64,000 nt of DNA, taken from the NCBI GenBank assembly GCA_022497145.1, contig MU385865.1:248001-312000 (forward strand). The letters run 5' to 3'. Shown in pieces: positions 20,759 to 32,334 of the stretch. Both the position numbers and the translations under genes were made by a program. The notes under the pieces are model-generated. The model ran no database searches and was not told the DNA's origin. It saw only the letters and a list, made by a program, of their open reading frames with translations. Origin of the DNA: Rostrohypoxylon terebratum. Taxonomy: Eukaryota; Ascomycota; Sordariomycetes; Xylariales; Hypoxylaceae. Position 1 is the stretch's first letter. Every line of letters starts with the position of its first letter.

Positions 20759-23106
20759 ATGGCTTCTAGACTATCCCATCTCTTCATGCCGCCTTCTCCG
20801 CCTAAAGGCTCCGAGCCTAAACCTGGGTCGTTAACGAGTTCGAGTACTTTCCCCCGTCACCATGACTCGGAGTCGAACGAACCTCGACCTCGTGTCCAGC
20901 GCGCAAACACCATAGAAAATAGTACTCCTCCAAGAGTTACTGTCATACAAGATACGCCACCAGAAAGGCAGCAAAAAGAAAGGCTCGACACTTTCGAGTC
21001 GGAAACATCAGATGATGTAGTTGAGGCGCCCCGAGCTTCGGTAGATATGGATGAAATACCGATCGAACTGGTGAGCAAGACAGACAAGTTGAGTTGCAAT
21101 AATCTCCCTTCGAGGTTGGGTTGAGTGTAGCTAACAGATGAATTCTAGTTTCATCGATTCTCTCTCTGCTAAAGTTCATCCAACACCACCGAATATTGAT
21201 AACCTTTCCAGGTTATTCCAAGATTTCTATCACGTTGCCGCTTCGCATATACGAACCCACATAGATAGCTTAGCTACCCGACAGAATCGGGAAATTTCAC
21301 CAACTCCGTCCAGTTATTCGAGGGCATCTGCAGCTAGTTTGTTAAGATCTAAGGCAGCGTCTTTCAGTAATAAGGATAAAACAAAAACGACACCAACCAA
21401 GGAAGAACAACAAATGCTCACGGCCGAAGAATTGGCTGATAAAAAACGAGCCAGAAAAGCGTTGGAGCAAAAACGGATTCTACTCGAGGAAGCTGTTGAA
21501 AGACGACTTTGTGAAGGTATCTATGATCGGATATATCGTCATAGGACAACTCAAGATGAAGCGCAGGACGATAGTCTAAGGTCCAAGACAGCAGCGCTGG
21601 CTCTTGTGGGTATTGGACCCGTAGACTTGGGTGTTGACCTCGGGACCCCTGCCGAGAATACCCCTGAGGCCCTTGCGAAACAACAAGAGGAAATCCGAGG
21701 GTACCTGGAACAAGCCCGAAAAGACTTGATCTTGATGCATGAGAAGAGGTATCCCCTGGGCAAGCTAAATCATCTCAAGGCCGCCCACAAGAGTATCGTT
21801 GATACGTTATCTCATTTTCATCCGTCCTCATCTGCTGATGAAATCATGCCTATGCTTATCTACACCTTGATCACCATGCCGCCGGAAAAGCTCAGTGTAA
21901 TCAGTGATTTGAATTTTATACAAAGATTTCGATGGGAAGAGAAGCTAGAGGGAGAAGCAGCATATTGTTTAACGAACCTAGAGGCCGCAATCACTTTCTT
22001 ACAAACAGTAGATCTTGCTAGCCTCAGGGCGGATGAGGCCTCGTCAGGACCGCTAAAGTCCGAGAGCCAGTCTGGGGCGCCGAAGACAGAAACATTCCCA
22101 CCAGCTTACACTGCGGGTCTATCTGTACCAGAGTCCAGCCCGGCTACTGCAAGTTCTGAGACCACTCAAGGCACAAAAGCTACAATTTCATCTACAGATT
22201 TGCGAGCTGCTATCCAACGCCGGCGGTTGAGCGACCTTATTCAAACGCCAGCTCAGGCCTTTGGAACGGCAAGCGATTCGTTATTCAACACTGCCGATCA
22301 AGGCTTCAAAACTATTGGAAATAGTTTGGGCGACAGCTACAAATTTCTTCTGGGAAAACTTCGAGATAGTTCTGCTAGCGGGCGAGAATTGACAGTTCCG
22401 CGGACTTTAGATGAGGCGCGGAAACTCATCGGCACTCCACCTCCAGAGGACGATGCTTCCGTCGATGGCACCATTCCTCCCCCGGGAGGCAGCGACGATA
22501 CCAAATCACCTGCAATGGCAAAGGACGATAAGGTGTTAACTCTACTCGGCGGCCGAAAGGTATCAAGAGACCGAAGTGCAGACAGCACAAGGAGTGCCAG
22601 AAGCGCAAGCAGCTCTAAAAAAGTGGTCTTCGCCGAAGACAATAAGGAGAAGCCTGCAGCCGCAGCCGAAGGGTCTTCGCCTGCGTCATCTAACCCGGCT
22701 CTGGTTGAATCGATGAGGAATTTCGGTAATTCTCTAAATCCCATGAACCGTTTCTCGGGGATAAGCATGATGCGTGGCTTCGGACGCGCCGCTACGATCC
22801 CTGTCACGCCCACTAAAGACGCCACAAGCAAAACGACAGACGGTGGCGACTTGGCTACAGTAAGGGTCCTATTCACCGTACAATACGTGACTATTAAATA
22901 TACTAATAACTGCACCTATCTAGGCATTCCCGGATATCGCGGCGGCATTGCCACCAAAAGATATCCCAAAGATCGACCCGCCCAAGAAGAAATTCATGGA
23001 ACTCCAAAACCCAGCAGATCTCAGGATCGGCGACGTCTTAGAACTCCTACGGGATTACCGTCGACTCGCCGGCGCTTTGAAGGAAATGGACGCGTTCAAG
23101 GAATAG
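20759..23106 (+). CDS. VPS9-domain protein (Rab5-family GEF)
   Basis: VPS9 domains catalyse GDP/GTP exchange on Rab5/Vps21-type GTPases in endosomal and vacuolar traffic. Three exons, 20759-21087, 21149-22859 and 22924-23106, give 740 residues. Exon 1 uses a weak GTTGAG donor but a good TAGCTAAC branch site; it is the only phase-compatible choice with a normal intron length. Intron 2 (GTAAGG, TACTAATAAC, CTAG) is clear. The N-terminus is disordered; a basic helix follows (AEELADKKRARKALEQKRIL, about 205-225). The VPS9 core spans about 225-375 (SSADEIMPMLIYTLITM, NFIQRFRW, AAYCLTNLEAAITFL). Pro/Ser/Thr-rich linkers lead to a C-terminal segment (DLRIGDVLELLRDYRRLAG). No CUE domain is seen, so it looks nearer to the yeast Muk1 type than to Vps9, but I would not name it. 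Confidence 0.88.
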
Positions 23107-24252
23107 ATTGGGGGACCGGCTTTATTGTATTTCTTTATTTGGCAATTATACCTACTTTAGATAACATTATCATGTGTGCAATGTCTTCGGTTCGTGGGGA
23201 TACATCTGTACGGTACATATCTGCATGGGGTTCGGAGTTTATATACTACATTGTGGCACCTCGAGACTTCAATTTAGGGAGGTTGGGCTTATTGGCATTG
23301 ATATAGAAAGGCGAATCTAAAGGGAAGACGGTCAATGATATTACTTTACATCTACCCCTTTTTCGAGTACATTTCTGATCACTGAAGGGATTGAGCACGT
23401 CAACGGTCAAACAAGTCCAAAATAGTTACTCGGGATTATATATACCTATCTTCGTATCTATAAACCAAGGGGGTTGGGATATATTAACCTGGCTGCCTGG
23501 TACGCTAACCCTGAAAATTTCCTCGTAGACGCCACCCAATTAATCTACGGCGGGGAGGAGATGAAGGAAAACGCACAAAACAAAAAAGCAAGGTTAATCA
23601 GAGTGCCCCGGCCGCGTAATAAACGTAGCCTCTCCGTGGTCCCTCTATCTCTGCACGACAAGTTAAGACAAGAACACCCCGATCGATACAATCCCTATGT
23701 ACCTAGGTAGGTATATAAGAGGTATGAGAGGTATAGTATGGTATGGTATGGTATCTACTTAATAAGCTCTGAAGCTTTTCTCCCGACAGAATCTCCATCT
23801 ACCTCCTTCTGTCTCTGCCTCTGCCACTGTCTGTCGCTCACTCCTTTCCGTGCTCCACATCGTAACAACACACAAGGTATCCATCTCTCTCCCTCTTTCT
23901 CACATTTCCCCCTCTTCCTCTCCCTTATTACGCGTAATAAAAATATGTGTGGTATGAAGGTACGGGCCGTTATTCCGTACCTACTAGCTAGCCTAAGCCT
24001 ACCTTGTGTACCCAGAGTTTGCATTAACTTCCAAGTTTAACAAGTCTTGGTTTTTTTTCTGTATTCCTGTTCCCTACGTATTTGCCCGATCCTCCACCTA
24101 GGATTCGGCGCCAGCCCACGAAGAGAAGAAATAGTTTGTTTGAGGTAAAAACACAGTCAAACACAATTTTGCTGCCCGTGCTCTCGCCTGCTCGACTTAT
24201 TAAACAGAAGATGAACCCTACCTGTCTATAGGTAGATCTTTGACAGGTTGGC
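23107..24252. other. intergenic region between convergent genes
   Basis: About 1.1 kb with 3' ends of the VPS9-domain and alpha-actinin genes. A TATGGTATGGTATGG run at about 23736-23751 and a TACCTAGGTAGGTA patch at 23700-23713 are the only structures I see. Confidence 0.45.
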
Positions 24253-26457
24253 TTAGTGATACCCGTTACCATTGCTCTTCTTCGGCGGGCTATTGTAGCC
24301 GTTCGTTATATCCAGCAGCGGGCCTCCGCGACTGCTGCTAGGACTACCACGCCCGTCTTGCAGGGGGCCAGCCATCAAATTTTCCATGAAGCTGATGTAG
24401 TCGTATTGGGTCATACCGCGGTCCTGAGCCAAATCGGGACCGTGATGCTCCGGTACGATCTCGCAGAGCTTCTCAATGACCTCGTCGGGGACAAGTGAGT
24501 GTCGCAGGTCCATCTCAGTTATATACGGCTTGTTATCTGCAACCTCGCGGAATGATTGGAATACTTGGTCAGCCGTGTTCTGATCCTCCGTCACGTCTAC
24601 CATAAACCGAATGAACTGCTCGAAAGTAACGCGGTCACGCCCGTGCGATGTCTCGAGGAAATAATCGTGCATCTCGTCCTCGCTAAACACCAAGCCTAGG
24701 GACGCGAGCGCGGCCGAGAATTCCAGCTCTGAGAGCGAGTTCGTGTCATCGCGGTCAAAGTGTCGGAACACGGACTCAAATTCTTCGAGTTGGATCGGCG
24801 TCAGGTTCGTCATGCTACGCGCCACCATCTGGTTCTCGAGGAAAGCTAGCTTCTTCTGCACGGATGATTTGACGAGCCCTAATTCGTACAACAGCTCATC
24901 GTAGGTATACGTTGTAAAATCGTTTTCTTCAATGTTAGCCTCTTGGCACTTGGCGTCGACAGCCGCGATCTTCTCTAAGTATGCGTCTAGGGGTGGTAGG
25001 CTGTCGCTAAGTCGTCGCACGTGCAACAATTGGTCTTCCACGTCACCTTCAAGACCTGAGATTGCAAGTTGCATCGTGTTAAGAGCCAATGCGAAGTCGT
25101 TCGCCTTGTCAGCGAAAGACCTTCGGAGGGCATTTTTGATGCTGCAGATATGATTAGCAGGCGACATATATCATATGCTTGGCGTTTCAACTTACTCTCT
25201 AATGGTCTCGTTAATAAGCTGGGCACGCGTCATTTCGGTTTCGGTCAACCTAGCCCACTCCCTTTCGGTAGTCTCCAAGGACAACTCAGGCGGCGGTTCA
25301 TAGGCTCTTAGTCGGTACGTGCCCAGCTTGGTCTTGATGTTTCCTAATAACGTGGCGAGGTCACTCTTCTCAGCAACCCAATCCCTCTTCTTGCCCCTTT
25401 TATAGGCTGCAAACTCGGCTGCCTGCTTCTTTGCATCGGCATAGGTACCTTCGAATGTGGATTGTTTCCACTGTTCTATTTGCTCTCTGATCTGCCTCAA
25501 CAACTCCGCCATTCGCCTCTCGTAGGCGCTCTGCATCTCCCAGGCTCCTTGCATATTATTGACAAACTTTTCAACCCTGCGACCGGCATTCTCGACCTTC
25601 TCCATCTGTGAGAAGGCATGGAACCAATAGGCGATATACGTCATCAAACTCCTCTCGTCTGGCTTAGCAACGTCGCAAACATCTTCAACATCCAACAAGT
25701 CGGGGATTCCGATCTCCTTATGAGCGATCTCGAAAGCTAGCTGCATGTTTCCGCGGTGATCGGACTTATCTAAAGCGTCGTAGTCGATTAGATCGGGTCG
25801 ATGGATATCTAACAGGGCGCAGAAAGCAAGACCGTCGTTCCAGCTACTACTGAAATCGCGGACCTCAACTTCTTCGTAGCATGCCGTCTTGCGTTGACAC
25901 CATAATAGGAGACCCTCCTTGGCTGTCATACCCTCGGCGTTGATGTCACTAATGGTAAACCTCAAAATTAGGGTCCAGATTAAGCCTAGGATGAGCTTGG
26001 GATTGCCGTCAACTACATCTTCGGCGCCTATGTTGGTCATCTGGATGCCTTTGGATTTAATGTAATCAAGTGCCGTGTTGGCATTCTCAAACTTTTGTAC
26101 TCGCAACTTCGGTTTCGCCGCATATTTTCCTAAGTTTTCGCCCGATAGGCATTCGAGAAGGTGTATTAGGAGAACCTTGAGCGATAGAGTTAGCGAGAAT
26201 GTTTTCGTCTGATGTTATGGTTATGTGGGCAACCTACGGCATCACTTAAGTCGGCAACGAGGTCTTTAACAACTAAACCCATATTTTTCAGTGCAAGCTT
26301 CGTATTCATCCTAACATTCCAGCCATATTAGCTCCAGTCCCCGCGGGCGGAAATGAGAAACATGTCTCATGAATAATTACGACAGAACGGGATCAAAATT
26401 TATGGCTAACCATTTTGTAAAGGTCTTTTGTTGGACGACAACCCATTGATGAGCCAT
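24253..26457 (-). CDS. acnA: alpha-actinin
   Basis: An actin-filament cross-linker; in filamentous fungi it acts in cytokinesis and septum formation. Four exons, 26411-26457, 26238-26310, 25196-26175 and 24253-25141, encode 662 residues, close to the usual fungal length. Tandem calponin-homology domains cover about 1-235: QWVVVQQKTFTKW opens CH1, LIWTLILRFTISDI ends it, and WNDGLAFCALLDIHRPDLID marks CH2. A spectrin-type helical region follows (about 235-480). The C-terminus has EF-hands, the best loop being DRDDTNSLSELE at 496-507. Fungal alpha-actinins have two rather than four spectrin repeats, which fits the short rod here. Exons 1 and 2 are only 47 and 73 nt; their phases and the CH1 sequence confirm them. 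It diverges from the dehydrogenase gene starting at 27773. Confidence 0.94.
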
Positions 26458-27772
26458 CTTGATTGAGTATGGCCCCTCGGGGGCTCAGGGGGTAAGGTCT
26501 AGTAGATGCGATTCAATGAGATGTTGTATTTTATGGTGGTGTCTTCGCCTTCGACTAGGACGTGATTGCTAGAGTCGTAGGTAGGATGTGGAAAGTATGA
26601 GGAAAGGAGATCGTAGACAAGTCGGATTGCCGAGTTGGTGCACCTAAGGTAGATGAAGGTGGATGAAGGTAGATGGTAAATTGGAGCGAAGTCTTCGTAA
26701 TTCCGGGGTCTGGCAATTAAAATACGTCACGGCGGGAAGGATAAGGGTGCGATAGGGTAGGGATAGGGCGCAACGTGGGTACCGACAAAGGATCGTTGGT
26801 TTTTTTTGTCTTGTAAGTTGGGAGAAGTCGGTTTTGTCTGGTTGCTCGGTTGCTTGGTTGCTTGGTTGCTTGATAGTTTGGTAGTTGGGTAGTTTGGATG
26901 GAGTAAAGGGTTTAAAAGGTTTAGAGGATGCGGAATGCAAAATGCAGATAAACTCGCAGGACGCAGGACTTCAAGGTAAGGGCCACTGGACCATAGAACT
27001 GCAAGAACCAGAAAAGAATATGAGGACCAAGGTGTTCCTTCCGTCTTCTAATGCAGGTTTATGTAAAGTTGTTTATGCCCTGTTTATGCCCTCTGTAGGT
27101 ACTTCGTATGTCTTGTGTACATTGTACGACTCTATGTATTGTACGATTGTGTACGATTCTGTACTCCCGTACCTTGCTCTGTTTAATGTTGAATCATCCA
27201 CAATTGGTTGCCCAGGGGATCCCCTATTTTCCCACCCCGCTTCCTCCTTGCCCGCTTTACGGCTAACCCTACCCGGTACCCACTTATGTCACCTTTTTCT
27301 ATCGATAAAAGTCAATCGTGATCCCGGTCTAGAATTGTTCCCCGAATTAGAAGCAGGTGAACCCTTGAAAATTCGGGCTAAGCCTGCCTTTGCCTTGATT
27401 TTATTGCTGTGTGATATTGCTGTACATACCTCAAATCAAGCACAGTATAAAATCATATTTTTACTGTTCATTTTCATTGTTCTTTATGCACAGACTTCTA
27501 CGTCCACATGCACTCTTAAGGGTCTTATTGCAACAATCATAATATCTCCGGCGCTAGCCCGTCTTGAACCTTTTTTTATCTCCACAGCGCCGAGAGATCC
27601 AGTCGATTGGGTGAAGCAACGGGATCGGTGGGTCTTTGACAAGATTCGGGGTTTTTGAAATAGCTAAGCAGCTATTAAGTTTTACCGTCTATTACTTAAT
27701 AGCCGCCTTGCTTTTTGTACAAATTTTGGTAAATAGTTGCTTTTTTTTTTGCTCGTACAAAAACCTTTCATC
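26458..27772. promoter_or_regulatory. divergent intergenic region, alpha-actinin / dehydrogenase
   Basis: About 1.3 kb between two divergent genes. It contains the 8-mer tandem repeat at 26840-26871, a GTAGATGAAGG-type near-repeat at 26650-26674 and repeated TTGTACGA/TGTACGAT elements at 27124-27155. I do not accept the long frame crossing 26885-27658 as a gene. Confidence 0.4.
26840..26871. repeat. tandem repeat, 4 x GGTTGCTY
   Basis: Four head-to-tail 8-mers, the first ending in C and the other three in T, within the alpha-actinin upstream region. Confidence 0.9.
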
Positions 27773-29463
27773 ATGGCCAGCAGGTCAAGACTTGCCCCGG
27801 TCTTGCGGCGGGTAGGTGCGCGCAGCTTATCAAAACCTGTGACAGTCATCAACCCCGCGGCGTACGCCGCTCGGCATATATCTAGTACTACACCGAGACG
27901 CTTCCGAGACTCAAGTGCACGAGCCGCCAAATTCACAACAGAATCCTACCCGGAACTCAAGCGAGACAATCGTTTCGCACAGTTGACAAAGGAGCATGTC
28001 GACTATTTCAAAGGCATTCTCGGAAAAGAGTCCGCCGTCATCGATGGCGTGACCACCGAAACTGCGGGAGATGAGATAGAACCCTTTAATCTCGATTGGA
28101 TGCGCAAATTTCAGGGTCACTGCAAATTGGTATTAAAGCCGGGATCAACCGAGGATGTCAGCAAGATCCTCAAATATTGCAATGAAAACTCATTGGCCGT
28201 GGTCCCCCAGGGCGGTAATACTGGCCTCGTCGGTGGTTCTGTGCCCGTGTTTGATGAGATTGTTGTCAACACCAGCCGAATGAACCAAATCCGATTCTTC
28301 GATGAGGACAGCGGTATTCTAGTTGCCGATTGCGGCGTCGTGCTAGAAGTAGCCGACCAATATCTTGCCGAGAAGGGCTACATATTCCCCTTGGATCTTG
28401 GCGCAAAAGGCTCCTGTCAAATCGGCGGCAATGTGTCCACTAACGCTGGTGGACTCAGACTGCTACGCTATGGAAGTTTACATGGTACCGTTTTGGGAAT
28501 TGAAGCTGTTCTGCCCGACGGTACGATAGTGGATGACCTGAGCAAGTTGCGAAAAAATAACACTGGTTACGATTTGAAACAGCTCTTCATCGGTGCGGAG
28601 GGCACTCTTGGTATGATCACCGCTGTATCGATACAGTGCCCCAAGCGATCAAAAGCTATCAATGTTGCATTCCTCGCTGTCGAATCGTATGATCAGCTTT
28701 TGCAGGCCTTTAGGGAAGCCAAATCTCAGCTCGGCGAAATTCTGTCTGCTTTCGAGATGATGGATTCTCAGAGCCAGGACATTTTCCACAGGGTAAAGGA
28801 GAATAAGCGACCGTTGGAAGGAGATCATCCTTTCTATTGTCTTATAGAGACAAGCGGTTCGGATTCTGAACATGACAACGCAAAATTAGAGAGGTTCCTC
28901 GAAGATATTATGTCAAAAGAGATCGTTACCGATGGTGTCGTGGCGCAAGACGAAACCCAGCTCAGAGCACTCTGGAGCCAACGAGAGGGTATCACAGAAA
29001 CCCTAGGTCATTGGGGAGGGGTTTACAAATATGATCTTTCGATTCCACTGAAATCCATGTATCAGCTTGTAGAAGATGTCAGAAAGAGACTCGAGGAGAT
29101 GGGGCTAAAAGGTGAGGGTGACGATTATCCTGTTGTGGATGTCGTTGGGTATGGCCACATGGGTGATGCGAACCTACACCTTAACATCGCTGTCCGGGGA
29201 TACAATAAGAAGGTGGAAGAAGCTCTTGAGCCCTTCGTCTACGAATGGGTCAGCAAGGAGAATGGAAGCATCAGCGCCGAACACGGCTTGGGTTTGACAA
29301 AAAAGAAGTACATCGGCTACAGTCGTAATGACGGCATAATAGAATGGATGAAGAAGATAAAGAAGCTCTTCGACCCGGTTAGTTCCCACCAATTCTCTAT
29401 ATCCAAACCTATTACTAACGATACCCTTAGAATGGGATTATGAACCCCTATAAATACATATAG
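27773..29463 (+). CDS. DLD2: mitochondrial FAD-linked D-2-hydroxyacid dehydrogenase (D-2-hydroxyglutarate type)
   Basis: A flavoprotein that oxidises D-2-hydroxyglutarate and/or D-lactate. Two exons, 27773-29377 and 29431-29463, give 545 residues. The start is the first ATG after a poly-T stretch. The first 40 residues are rich in Arg, Ser and Ala without acids (SRLAPVLRRVGARSLSK), a typical mitochondrial presequence. The FAD-binding fold has VVPQGGNTGLVGGSVPV (about 145-160), GGNVSTNAGG and LFIGAEGTLGMIT. The catalytic C-terminal domain has YGHMGDANLHLNI, with the His and Asp used for metal and substrate binding, and SISAEHGLG. The tiny second exon supplies NGIMNPYKYI, the standard family C-terminus. 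Dld2, Dld3 and D2HGDH homologues are similar, so substrate specificity is inferred. Confidence 0.92.
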
Positions 29464-30140
29464 ACATGCCCTCATTCGGAACAGGGACGAGATCTAACCC
29501 TTCATGGTGCTTAGAGAGGGAGTACTCTGAATTAAGGCGAGCCCGGAAGGTTGTTAGGCTATTACTGTTACATTGGGAATGAAGGATAGAGAATTCTGGG
29601 ATGTACAAAATCTATAAGTTTCATTCATCTACTTTTTCAACAAATGAGTCCAGGTTATCTTCTCTGGCACTTAAAAGGATATCCGCGGCGGCATGTGAGG
29701 CGCATCGGTTTTAAAAAGAAACGGGATATATGAGTTCTGCATAAAAAGCAATTGATATTATATTCCAAATCTTTCGTTATGAAAACACGATCTTTTTGTC
29801 CATGCAAGGAACTAATTGTGAAAATTGATGTAATGACTTTAGTAGCTTAGTAGGGCTTGTGGCTCAGCTTTCAGGGTCGTACAGTATAGCATATCGATAA
29901 GCAAAGCTCGGCTTTGATTAGATAAGGGGAGTTAAAGGAACTTGGAATTGGAAATTTGAATTTACTCCTCATAGATCGTCATCGTCTTCAATTTCCGCAC
30001 GAACATCTACTCGACATAACCCCACGCCACAGTTGACGAATTGATACAGATCTTGTGTAATCCATATCCAGAACCTAATTGGAGCCCCAAATTCCCGAGC
30101 ACGCCCCCCTGAATCTAACTTACGAAGCATCTCCTTCAAA
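29464..30140. other. intergenic region upstream of TIM8
   Basis: About 0.7 kb with the dehydrogenase 3' end and the TIM8 promoter. I see no gene or repeat. Confidence 0.5.
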
Positions 30141-30628
30141 ATGTCTGACCCCAGCAACTTCGACGTCAGCAAGTTAAGCGAGGGCCAGAAGAATAATCTC
30201 CAGCTGTTCCTAGACGACGAGGCTCAGAAGGTGCGAATACAGAACAGTACGTAGCAATCCCTCTCCGGTCCATCCGTGCAAGCAGCACACCCATCTTATC
30301 GCATTCTATCCCACTACCCTCCCCAGACGCCCTACGCGCAAGAAAGACGTCTGCATATGCAACCGCATAGGGCAAAGGAACAACAACAACAACAACAACA
30401 ACAACAACGCAAAGCCTACTAAGTTCGGTTCGCTAACACGTGTAAACCCCGACCGCAGCCATCCACTCGTTGACGAATATCTGCTTCTCGAAGTGCATCA
30501 CGGGCACGATCCGCTCTGGCAAGTTGGACAAGAGCGAAGAAGCCTGCATGGCGAACTGCACAGATCGGTTCTTCGACTTGAGAGAGTTGACCGTCCTGCA
30601 TTTGAAAAAGATGCGCACCCCATCTTGA
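30141..30628 (+). CDS. TIM8: mitochondrial intermembrane-space chaperone Tim8
   Basis: A small Tim chaperone that, with Tim13, escorts hydrophobic precursors such as Tim23 across the intermembrane space. Two exons, 30141-30246 and 30459-30628, encode 91 residues; yeast Tim8 has 87. The twin CX3C motif is intact (C44-x3-C48 and C65-x3-C69, spaced by 16 residues), which forms the two disulfides of the helical hairpin. No presequence is present, as expected for Mia40-dependent import. The 212-nt intron has GTACGT, a CGCTAAC branch site and CGCAG acceptor. It is large relative to the gene and contains a (CAA)n run and a CACGTG hexamer. The coding sequence is split over short exons in different frames and is easily missed. 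Confidence 0.93.
30381..30408. repeat. (CAA)n microsatellite in the TIM8 intron
   Basis: Nine CAA units plus one base in the middle of the intron. A purely intronic position means length change should be tolerated. Confidence 0.9.
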
Positions 30629-31080
30629 AATGTGGTGTCTTAGTGGTATACTATTATATGGATAGCTCCGTATAGGTTGGCAGTGCCGTCAGTCAAAACG
30701 TCCCATTACGAGGAAGTGTACGAATAGCTACGCCGGGATTACGGGTTCGGGGCGCAATACGAGACGGTTCCGTGTGGGATACAGGGTTGATGTAAGGCGC
30801 TAGTCTCTGAAGTCATATCATGTGCGTGGACATAAAATCACAACTCATGGAGAAGCTAGACAGAAATTAAGAACACGATCAAGCAAATCACTCGAGGGAA
30901 CTCGATTTGTATTCATTTGGGAATCAATTCCTTTTCCGTTGATCACGTATGCCTTTCCTTAGGCAAAAGCAACGCCAGCCCTAATGCAAGTGTCCGTCCC
31001 TGGTCGGGAAGTGCATCTAATCTGCCAACCCGTTGCCAAATCATCCCGCAAATCAAGAACCCTCTCACAAAACCACCTAA
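30629..31080. other. intergenic region between convergent TIM8 and RPL25
   Basis: About 0.45 kb holding both 3' ends. I see nothing else. Confidence 0.5.
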
Positions 31081-31850
31081 TTAGACAAGAGCAAGCTTGG
31101 TAGCCGCAATGTCCAGAGCGTCCACGTCGGCAGTCAGGCGGCAGTAGGCCTTCTTGGTACCGTTGGGTCTATATTGAAAAAGTCAGTACACGTAACTTGA
31201 AATACATGATCTGCATTCGGACTTCGGAACCTACCGGATGAGGGTGTTGATCTTAACGGTGTCAATGTCATAGAGCTTCTTGAGGGATTGCTTGATCTGG
31301 GCCTTGTTGGACTTGGGGTCGACAATGAAGACAAGAGTGTTGTTCTCCTCAATCTTCTTCATGGCACTCTCGGTGTTCAACGGGTGAACGATGATCTTGT
31401 GCTCGTCCAGGCGAGGCTCGTGGGGGAAAGACTTGCGGTGGTACTTAGGGGATCGCGAGAGTTGCAGGGTCTTGGGTCGGTGGAAGGTGGTCGAGGTGCG
31501 GACCTTGCGCTTCTTGTGGGAGTTGTCCTATGACACGATTAACATCCCCGATTGTAATGGTAGATTATCAAATGTAGTAGAATAACTTACGCCACGGAGG
31601 GCAGCCTTGGCGGCGGCATTCGCCTTCTTCAAGCCCTTTGGTGCTTTGGAGGCACCTCCTGTATTAGAAAACGCATCAGCAATCGCTCTTTAATCAGAAC
31701 TCGCAAGATCTGCTCTGCTAGATGCGTCGGCCGGGAGAGGCGCGCGCGCGAAACAACAGCGCCGATTTCGACAGAAATATCATGTTGGATGTTGAGACGA
31801 GGAGTCGATGCTCATGGAGGCATACCCTTTGTAGAAGTCTTAGGAGGCAT
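31081..31850 (-). CDS. RPL25: 60S ribosomal protein uL23 (L25/L23a)
   Basis: uL23 sits at the peptide exit tunnel of the large subunit and docks the signal recognition particle and nascent-chain factors. Four exons, 31826-31850, 31591-31658, 31235-31527 and 31081-31168, join in phase to 157 residues. The basic, Ala/Lys-rich extension (MPPKTSTKGGASKAPKG...) precedes the rRNA-binding core. Hallmarks are TFHRPKTLQLSRSPKYHRKS, KIIVHPLNTESAMKKIEENN, TLVFIVDPKSNKAQIKQS and the end KKAYCRLTADVDALDIA. A first exon of only 25 nt and introns close to the start are typical of fungal ribosomal protein genes. It is divergent from BMT2. Confidence 0.96.
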
Positions 31851-32334
31851 TGTGACTGTTGACGTTTGGCGTTAGAGTCGTAATTGTCGAAATACTCTAG
31901 GTTGAAGAAATATCTTGAAAGTTTTCTAAACGTGCACCTTTTCCTTTTCTTGATAGAATCAAAATTTGGTGCAGCACAATGCTAGAGATATTGTGGATCT
32001 CGCTAAGCGAAAACTTAGGGCAGCTGTATTTTCCTTTTCTAATTGGCTGGATTGGAGACTTAAAATGGGTATTAGTCTGATATCGGATTTTTAAGATGAT
32101 GCAGCTCCGAAAATTCCAAGTGGGATGTGGAAGGACCGTGCGTTTACTGTGTCGTGCATCTCCATTGCTCATATATCATCCGCAGAAAATGTCAGGAATG
32201 TACAGTGCATTCAATTAATGAATCAACTCTATACACTGTCCCTCTACATCATTACCCAGTAACCAGTTTCCTCGTTTTCATTTTCATCAGTTGCTCAAGT
32301 TTCATGAGGATCAACGGTCACGCCGCCATCCACG
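31851..32334. promoter_or_regulatory. shared divergent promoter RPL25 / BMT2
   Basis: Only 484 bp separate the two ATGs. The spacer contains TTAGGG at 32015-32020 (CCCTAA in the RPL25 direction), a motif bound by Tbf1-type factors at ribosomal protein genes in some yeasts, and several TTTTCCTTTT tracts. The octamer CAGTCACA directly abuts the RPL25 ATG but would lie in the mRNA leader, so I do not count it as a promoter box. Confidence 0.5.

Noticed and set aside
26885..27658. 257-codon open frame upstream of the dehydrogenase gene
   Set aside because: It does not begin at an ATG, has no recognisable domain, has low-complexity hydrophobic stretches and lies in a divergent promoter region.
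31659..31825. Possible C/D snoRNA in RPL25 intron 1
   Set aside because: ATGATA and CTGA elements can be picked out, but the C box is imperfect and no terminal stem pairs them.
31851..31858. CAGTCACA (HomolD-like) next to the RPL25 ATG
   Set aside because: It matches the fission yeast ribosomal protein promoter box but directly abuts the start codon, inside the mRNA leader, so a promoter role is unlikely.
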